This document shows, piece after piece, positions 59,555 to 64,000 of a DNA stretch of 64,000 nucleotides. A program made the position numbers and the translations under genes. The notes below the pieces were generated by a model, which saw nothing but the letters and a program-made list of their open reading frames with translations, ran no database searches and was not told the origin of the DNA. The stretch covers positions 1-64,000 of the forward strand of contig NZ_JAFBEX010000014.1 in the NCBI RefSeq assembly GCF_016908975.1, written 5' to 3'. This DNA is from Neobacillus cucumis. Its GTDB lineage: Bacteria; Bacillota; Bacilli; Bacillales; Cytobacillaceae. How positions within the stretch are numbered: position 1 is the first letter of the stretch; each line of letters begins with the position of its first letter.

Positions 59555-59958
59555 GATAGAAACGGTAATTCGATTGCTCTAAAAGCTGGTACAGGGCGTG
59601 TTAAAGCTGAAGAAATATACGCAGTAATAGGTGGATATATACATCCGACATCTTTGTTATGCACCGATACAGCTACTAACTATAAAAAATTTGCCAAAAT
59701 GAAAAAATTGCAGCACGAACCTGTCAATGAACATCAGAAGCAACGAGTGAAGAAAGGCATTTATCATATCCAGCACATTAACAATTTTCATAATCGCTTA
59801 AAGAAGTGGATGGAACGAGCCAAGGGGTTGCGACGAAATACTTGGATAACTACTTAAACTGGTTCCGTTGGCTTGATTTAGGTGATAATCTAGCATTTGA
59901 AAAACAAGTGGAACAAATTCTTTTTTGCGTGCCAAAAATCAAGTTATATGACGATTGA
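59555..59958 (+). pseudogene. IS1595-type transposase remnant, 5' truncated and frameshifted
   Basis: Translation from 59558 reads RNGNSIALKAGTGRVKAEE, then IYAVIGGYIHPTSLLCTDTA, NYKKF, HEPVNEHQKQRVKKGIYHIQ and INNFHNRLKKWMER, which is the C-terminal half of an ISXO2/IS1595-like transposase. Near 59822 one G seems lost from a G-run. After that the expected end (KYLDNYLNWFRWLDLGDN...) continues in another frame up to TGA at 59956-59958. The N-terminal half is absent. It is therefore an inactive relic. An inverted-repeat end starts about 33 bp further on. Confidence 0.82.
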
Positions 59959-59990
59959 AACTTTCAAAAGTGCATAAAATAGAACCCAAC

Positions 59991-60029
59991 AAAATTTTTA
60001 ACGGGTTCAGTTAAAGAGGTTAAAAAATT
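59991..60029. repeat. Left inverted repeat of VanZ-carrying segment
   Basis: AATTTTTAACGGGTTCAGTT and the following AAAGAGGTTAAAAAATT (with one- or two-base differences) are the reverse complement of 60935-60972. Together the pair bounds a segment of about 980 bp. GAACCC at 59982 and GGGTTC at 60003 also form a smaller hairpin. Confidence 0.8.
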
Positions 60030-60198
60030 AAAATGACAAGCAACTTGGTGTTCAAACTCGCAATAATACTGGAACGCCTTTTTTCTTGTCATATCAGGAT
60101 TTTTATTAAATTGTTATTAAAATTGGAAAACCACCAACTTCCGTTAATACATCAATTGTCTTAGATGTAAATAAATAGTGTCCATTGAGATAAATAAA

Positions 60199-60681
60199 CT
60201 AATATTTAATTCTTAGATGGGTACGGAAATAGAGCAATAAAACGAGCAAAAGTATACCAACAAAATTAATAAATCGATCTAATTTTTTATTATTGATATA
60301 CTTATTACTAAAATCATATGATTTCAGTCCAAGAAAGCCTCCAACAGTATTTGTAATTGCATCTGTTATGTCTGTCGCTCCAATAGCGAAGGTAAATTGG
60401 ATTAATTCAAAAGTAAGACTTAAACCTACTATAAAAGAAAATTTAGGTAAAAACCCAACTCTTTTGAAATTGACATTGAAAAGCAATCCCAAAGGAATAA
60501 AGGCTATGACATTTTCTATCATCTCTATGAAATGGTCTCCTGAAGCAAATGGAATCAAGTTAAGACTCCTATGATGATAATTAAATACTGACGAAATATT
60601 GTACACTAATTTGAATAAAACTAACCAGATTAGTATCAATAAATATAAAGCTAGCAATCCTCTAGATAATATTTTTCCCAT
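60199..60681 (-). CDS. VanZ-family membrane protein
   Basis: About 160 residues with four or five membrane segments. RSLNLIPFASGDHFIEMIENVIAFIPLGLLF is the VanZ-like core, followed by FELIQFTFAIGATDITDAITNTVGGFLGL. VanZ proteins give low-level teicoplanin resistance in one enterococcal cluster, but most members have no defined role. The frame starts at 60750, but GAGGAGATTGT fixes the ATG at 60681. The gene and flanks are more AT-rich than neighbours. It lies inside a segment bounded by ~30-bp inverted repeats next to an IS remnant, so it may have been moved as a passenger. Confidence 0.85.
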   Translation of the reverse strand: MGKILSRGLLALYLLILIWLVLFKLVYNISSVFNYHHRSLNLIPFASGDHFIEMIENVIAFIPLGLLFNVNFKRVGFLPKFSFIVGLSLTFELIQFTFAIGATDITDAITNTVGGFLGLKSYDFSNKYINNKKLDRFINFVGILLLVLLLYFRTHLRIKY

Positions 60682-60848
60682 ACAATCTCCTCTAAATTTT
60701 TTGTTTAAGTGTATCAAAAATATGCCCTGTTCAAAATCCGAAATTTTCACTTAAAAAATTGGGTATTGAAGAATCTCAAGTTCACTCTTTATTAGGGATT
60801 GTACAAAAACCTTTAAAGAAGACTTAGTGAAGGGAGTCCAAACTGGTA

Positions 60849-60876
60849 AAAAGGATGTCAATTGACATCCCTTTTT
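60849..60876. terminator. Symmetric terminator-like palindrome
   Basis: AAAAGGATGTC-AATT-GACATCCCTTTTT is palindromic with T-runs both ways. It lies upstream of the VanZ gene and ends no identified gene. An unidentified former gene may have lain between 60760 and 60850. Confidence 0.65.
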
Positions 60877-60934
60877 ATTCTAATTGTAGACAATTAATCG
60901 ACCAATCTCAATGTCAAAACACTTGCCAAATCAA

Positions 60935-60972
60935 AATTTCAACCTCTTAAATGAACCCGTTAAAAAATTCTT
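60935..60972. repeat. Right inverted repeat of VanZ-carrying segment
   Basis: AATTTCAACCTCTTAAATGA followed by ACCCGTTAAAAAATTCTT is the inverted partner of 59991-60029, with about 28 matching bases. The 60980-61290 stretch beyond it is AT-rich and ends in a hairpin (CGTGA...TCACG near 61270) before the next gene. Confidence 0.8.
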
Positions 60973-61302
60973 GAGTTCTTTCAAATTCCCAATTATATAA
61001 AAAATCCTAATTCATGCCAAAATCCTTTATCTAGAATCCTTTTATAATATATTTTACTAAAATCAATATAACCCTTCAAAAACAACAAACTTTACGAAAA
61101 CAGTCTTCATTTAAATCGTTTGAAAACAAAATCCTATTAAAAATCCTCTAAAATGCTAAAAATAGCTTCCAAATTTCACATTTGGTGCACAAAAAGGGCT
61201 TTTCGCACCAAAAAACGCCTCCAAATTCGAAAAAGTGGCATTCGATTTACCTCGTAAAACCCGCTATCGTGAAGATATTCTCACGGTGAAAGGGTGTTAT
61301 TT

Positions 61303-62103
61303 TTGTTCCAATTAAAATCAGGTCATATCGAAGGCTTCGAGCCATTTTCTCAGTTTTGTTCACTAAAAGAATTTAATACCCATTTGGAAATGTGGATGCT
61401 TGAGCACAAGCATGATTTTTCAAAAGGAGAATTAATCGGTTTAAAGAGATTAGCCCGTTTTGCAGCCAAAATCCCTGGCGTTTGCAACGCCAAAATCGGC
61501 ACGATTTTAAAAGCAATCCACGAGGAATATCATGATAACGGTATTTCGCGTTCTACCTTTAAACGGATGATCCTAAAAGCCAAAGAATTAGGGATTCTTA
61601 CTGTTTATGAAACTGAAAGAAAAAACGGTTCACAATCGAGCAACTTGTACCAGTTCAATCGTTTTCCTTCAAATGAACTGCCCAAAACGGAAACCGCGGA
61701 CCACCCAATAAAAGCTATTAATCTTTTTAAAACTGATAAAGATCAAAAGAAACGTATAGAAGAGCCGTCCCCACTAGACTATACATATGTGAGCAATCGT
61801 GTTCCACAGCCGTTTGTCCAATTAGTAAAGTGCTTTTTTAATAATGCAAAGACAATCGAAGAGTACTGGAAAATGGCCAAAGCCTCAGCCTACCAGAATC
61901 TTTTTGAAAATGATGCTGATCTAACGCTAGAGGTTGCTATAGACTCCTTTAAGCAGCTGATTCGTAAACTAAAGGTGAGCCGTACAGTCCGAAACCCTTT
62001 TGCCTATTATTTCGGAATCTGCTACAACAAGTTTTGCAATCTATTCCATGAAAAAATGCAGGAGGAATATGAGTTGAATGAGAAGGAAGTTGTTTTTAAT
62101 TAA
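61303..62103 (+). CDS. HTH-type conserved hypothetical protein (replication-initiator-like)
   Basis: About 266 residues. Residues about 35-125 contain ELIGLKRLARFAAKIPGVCNAKIGTILKAI, then ISRSTFKRMILKAKELGILTVYETERKNGSQSSNLYQFNRF. This looks like a winged helix related to replication initiators or plasmid regulators. The linker (about 130-175) is polar. The C-terminal half has NPFAYYFGICYNKFCNLFHEKM. I have seen similar chromosomal Bacillus proteins, all without a known role. A GTG at 61294 abuts AAAGG; the TTG at 61303 has better spacing and is chosen. It neighbours a mobile segment and may itself be a genomic-island gene. Confidence 0.7.
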   Translation: MFQLKSGHIEGFEPFSQFCSLKEFNTHLEMWMLEHKHDFSKGELIGLKRLARFAAKIPGVCNAKIGTILKAIHEEYHDNGISRSTFKRMILKAKELGILTVYETERKNGSQSSNLYQFNRFPSNELPKTETADHPIKAINLFKTDKDQKKRIEEPSPLDYTYVSNRVPQPFVQLVKCFFNNAKTIEEYWKMAKASAYQNLFENDADLTLEVAIDSFKQLIRKLKVSRTVRNPFAYYFGICYNKFCNLFHEKMQEEYELNEKEVVFN

Positions 62104-62195
62104 ATGATATTTGGAGTTAGTTTTTTTAGAGATTAGGCGTCCCCTGCAAAAAAGTTTGCCCTACAGGTAGGAGAATCGACGAAAATCGTAAAAAA

Positions 62196-62224
62196 CCGGG
62201 TTCAATTTGCAACCCGGCGCCTTT
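62196..62224 (+). terminator. Terminator after HTH protein gene
   Basis: CCGGGTT pairs with AACCCGG around CAATTTGC, then CGCCTTTT. Confidence 0.65.
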
Positions 62225-62312
62225 TAAATCGTGAAGATTTCTTGCGTTTCTGCCTATTTAAATTCAAAAATGCGACTTCTTTATGGCTATTTTCGACGAG
62301 ACTTCATTTAAA

Positions 62313-62798
62313 TCATGCTAAATACGTGATTTTAGATGTAATTGGTGTCCTCTTCTTGACCGCAGGAATGTCCGATGGGTAACCCACTCCAAAGACTCCA
62401 ATCACATCATACTCTTCTGGAACACCAAGTATTTCACGATTTTGCGTTTTCTCCCCCATCGATGTCCAATAGACGCCGACACCTGCTTCTTGGGCAGCCA
62501 ATAAGAAATTCTGTACAAAACAAGAAGTAGCCATAATATTTTCATCACGCTTGAAAGAAGTATCGGCAGGCTTTGACAATACAGCAAAAACGACAGGTGC
62601 ACCGCCAAAGTCGATTTTATGATTGAGTTTCGCTCTGGTTTCAGGCCCGACAAAAAGAAGCTCCCATGGTTCGTTCATGCGATGATTAGGCGCATAACTT
62701 GCGGCCTCCAGCCATGAGATTAACTCTTTTTCATCAATCGGATCCGGCTTAAACTTTTTAATCGTTCTACGTTCTTTTATCACATTAACGATCGTCAT
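62313..62798 (-). CDS. Nitroreductase-family flavoprotein
   Basis: A 161-residue FMN-dependent nitroreductase-like protein, shorter than typical members (about 200). RRTIKKFKPDPIDEKELISWLEAASYAPNHRMNEPWELLFV is the N-terminal FMN-binding motif (RRSxR-like, APxxxNxQPW-like). AAQEAGVGVYWTSMG and VIGVFGVGYPSDIPAVKKRTP form the rest. It has the common C-terminal truncation of compact nitroreductases. It reduces nitro or quinone compounds with NAD(P)H; the natural substrate is unknown. GAGGAGAGGATGTTAAAAG precedes the ATG. It is a single gene. Confidence 0.88.
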   Translation of the reverse strand: MTIVNVIKERRTIKKFKPDPIDEKELISWLEAASYAPNHRMNEPWELLFVGPETRAKLNHKIDFGGAPVVFAVLSKPADTSFKRDENIMATSCFVQNFLLAAQEAGVGVYWTSMGEKTQNREILGVPEEYDVIGVFGVGYPSDIPAVKKRTPITSKITYLA

Positions 62799-62964
62799 CT
62801 TTTAACATCCTCTCCTCTAATATCAGGTTATTGTCTTGTATGGCATACAAAGAATATATATATAGTAAACTTAAACCTAAACATGCGTTTTTTTCAACAA
62901 ATGTACCTTGAAAAAGTTAGATACCAAGCTATCCCATTAAATAAATGTAGAAGGAAGAATCAAA

Positions 62965-63075
62965 TTGGATACTGAATGGTTAAAGTTTTTTATGACCATC
63001 TCAGAAGGGTCTACTTATTTTGATACTGCCGAAAAGCATAATATCTCCAATATATTTTATGTACTGCACCCCTAA
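62965..63075 (+). pseudogene. LysR-family regulator stub (N-terminal fragment only)
   Basis: A TTG start with AAGGAAG upstream opens a 36-residue frame: LDTEWLKFFMTISEGSTYFD then TAEKHNISNIFYVLHP and stop. The first ~28 residues match the start of LysR helix-turn-helix domains (x-W-x-x-F-x-x-x-x-E-x-x-x-x-x-x-A-E-x-x-x-x-S). After ISN the expected Q-S-x-V-S recognition helix is lost. The fragment ends 90 bp before tandem array D. The rest of the gene is missing, so it is a relic that has probably lost its tail by deletion at the array. Confidence 0.7.
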
Positions 63076-63119
63076 TTTAGAGCTTTGAGGTGTTTTTTTA
63101 TAAGTGGAGCTTAGGGAAG

Positions 63120-63345
63120 GTTGAAAATGTTCATAAGTGCCGTAGGCTTTTTTTCAGTCCTGCTTCGATAGTTTTGAATCGTTCATAACTGCCGTAGGCT
63201 CTTTTTGGGTCCTCCTTCGGGGGTTTTGAACCCTTCATAACTGCCGTAGACTCTTTTTCGGTCTTGCTTCGGGGGTTTTGAACCCTTCATAACTGCCGTA
63301 GACTCTTTTTTGATCCTGCTTCGGGGGTTTTGAATCGTTCATAAC
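63120..63345. repeat. 52-bp tandem array D (4 copies)
   Basis: CTTCGATAG or CTTCGGGGG starts at 63163, 63215, 63267 and 63319, exactly 52 bp each. The unit TTCATAACTGCCGTAGACTC then CTTCGGGGGTTTTGAACCC is closely related to array C at 50860, 12 kb away. Confidence 0.95.
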
Positions 63346-63430
63346 GATAAAAACCCAAACTATTCCCTTTCACCCAGTTTTATATTTTAATAGAAGAAGA
63401 TAATCTAAAAAAAAAATGGAGTGTTACGAC

Positions 63431-64000
63431 ATGAAAGCTATTTTCTTCGATTTAGATGACACATTATATGACCAAGTCCAACCATTCCAAGAGGCATATA
63501 ATCGAACTTTTTCTTCTATTACTGATATTCCCATCCTCGACCTTTTTAAAAAAAGCCGGGAATATAGTGATAAAGTGTTCTCGTTAACCGAATCAGGAGA
63601 AATGTCCTTAGAAAAAATGCATCAATATCGTATGATGAGCGCCTTTAACGATTTGGGGTACACGATTACCTCAGACGAAGCCGATGCCTTCCAGCAGGCA
63701 TACAAAGAACATCAATATAAGGTCTCTCTGATTCCAGAAATGAAAAATATCCTGGAATATGTAAGCAGCAAGGGCATTCCCGTTTATATCACCACCAACG
63801 GTCCATCCGCCCATCAGCGTTCAAAACTAGAATCACTCAATCTCGTGCAGTGGATACCAGCTAACCAGGTCTATATCTCTAGTGAAATGGGTTATGCGAA
63901 ACCTCAGAAGGAATACTTCGAATACGTTAATCAAAAAACAAATACATCCCATGAGCATTCCTTGATTGTTGGGGACTCATTTGAAAATGACATCATCGGC
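63431..64000 (+). CDS. HAD-superfamily hydrolase (3' end outside window)
   Basis: At least 190 residues; the frame is still open at the window edge. MKAIFFDLDDTLYDQ holds motif I (DxDDT), YITTNGPSAHQ is motif II, MGYAKPQKEYFEY gives the motif III lysine, and LIVGDSFENDI is motif IV. The order and cap helices (FQEAYNRTFSSI onward) fit the YjjG/YfnB-like C1-cap subgroup, often nucleotidases or haloacid-type phosphatases. GGAGTG lies before the ATG. The substrate cannot be stated. Confidence 0.88.
   Translation, partial: MKAIFFDLDDTLYDQVQPFQEAYNRTFSSITDIPILDLFKKSREYSDKVFSLTESGEMSLEKMHQYRMMSAFNDLGYTITSDEADAFQQAYKEHQYKVSLIPEMKNILEYVSSKGIPVYITTNGPSAHQRSKLESLNLVQWIPANQVYISSEMGYAKPQKEYFEYVNQKTNTSHEHSLIVGDSFENDIIG

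Noticed and set aside
59654..59857. 67-residue frame as a separate gene
   Set aside because: It is the middle of the transposase relic, starting at an internal Met and ending early because of the frameshift.
59458..62312. Prophage or plasmid integration
   Set aside because: Apart from one initiator-like HTH protein and an IS relic there are no phage, integrase or partition genes and no tRNA end.

Overview
The window looks like a chromosome segment of a low-GC, spore-forming member of the Bacillaceae (Bacillus/Neobacillus/Mesobacillus type). The evidence is the set of B. subtilis-like genes: gtaB, ykrA, two galE, nrgB/nrgA (glnK-amt), a sporulation amidase of the CwlC type, pbuG, alaR-alaT, ysnE, fxsA, bsaA-ohrR, cccB, rocB, liaI-liaH, swrC and gltP. 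A Spo0E-like peptide, a GerPF-like germination protein and two sigma-K-like -10 elements point the same way. No rRNA, tRNA, CRISPR array or prophage block was seen. Species cannot be fixed from the sequence alone.

Layout. 1-12 kb: a 187-bp tandem array, a ferritin-like protein, GtaB, an EAL protein, a SorC-type sugar regulator facing a HAD phosphatase, GalE, a membrane diguanylate cyclase, and the nitrogen operon glnK-amt with two TnrA/GlnR-type boxes. 11-23 kb: CwlC-like amidase, purine permease, MFS transporter, alaR-alaT, YsnE, a large 52-bp array, a second GalE, two coupled membrane proteins and an EamA transporter. 23-34 kb: a PAS-GGDEF-EAL protein, small spore and redox genes (gerPF-like, fxsA, HNH, bsaA-ohrR, Gly/Tyr/His-rich protein, spo0E-like, cytochrome c551), and a second PAS-GGDEF-EAL gene broken by one stop codon. 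33-38 kb: a small sigma factor, a secreted C39 protease-like protein and the DUF1659/DUF2922/YvrJ trio. 38-50 kb: azoreductase, OsmC, DUF4153, TDT transporter, RocB, L,D-transpeptidase, FAD oxidoreductase, EcsC and liaI-liaH. 50-64 kb: LysM-P60 hydrolase, SwrC with a divergent TetR regulator, GltP, an IS1595-type transposase remnant beside a VanZ gene bounded by inverted repeats, an HTH protein, a nitroreductase, a LysR stub and the start of a HAD hydrolase.

How genes work together. GtaB and the two GalE enzymes supply UDP-sugars for envelope polymers. GlnK binds Amt and reports nitrogen state. OhrR probably represses itself and the peroxidase BsaA through a palindrome over their promoter. 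The TetR protein probably controls SwrC. Four c-di-GMP genes lie within 30 kb.

The most unusual content lies between genes. At least nine tandem arrays with unrelated or only partly related units share two repeat lengths, about 21 bp and about 52 bp, which are 2 and 5 turns of B-DNA. On top of these are three families of interspersed palindromes: 53-bp GGGGACGGTTCT elements, short GGTGCCTGACACC hairpins, and larger GCGCC...GGCGC mosaics. In two places the GGGGACGGTTCT palindrome supplies the C-terminal codons and stop of a gene.
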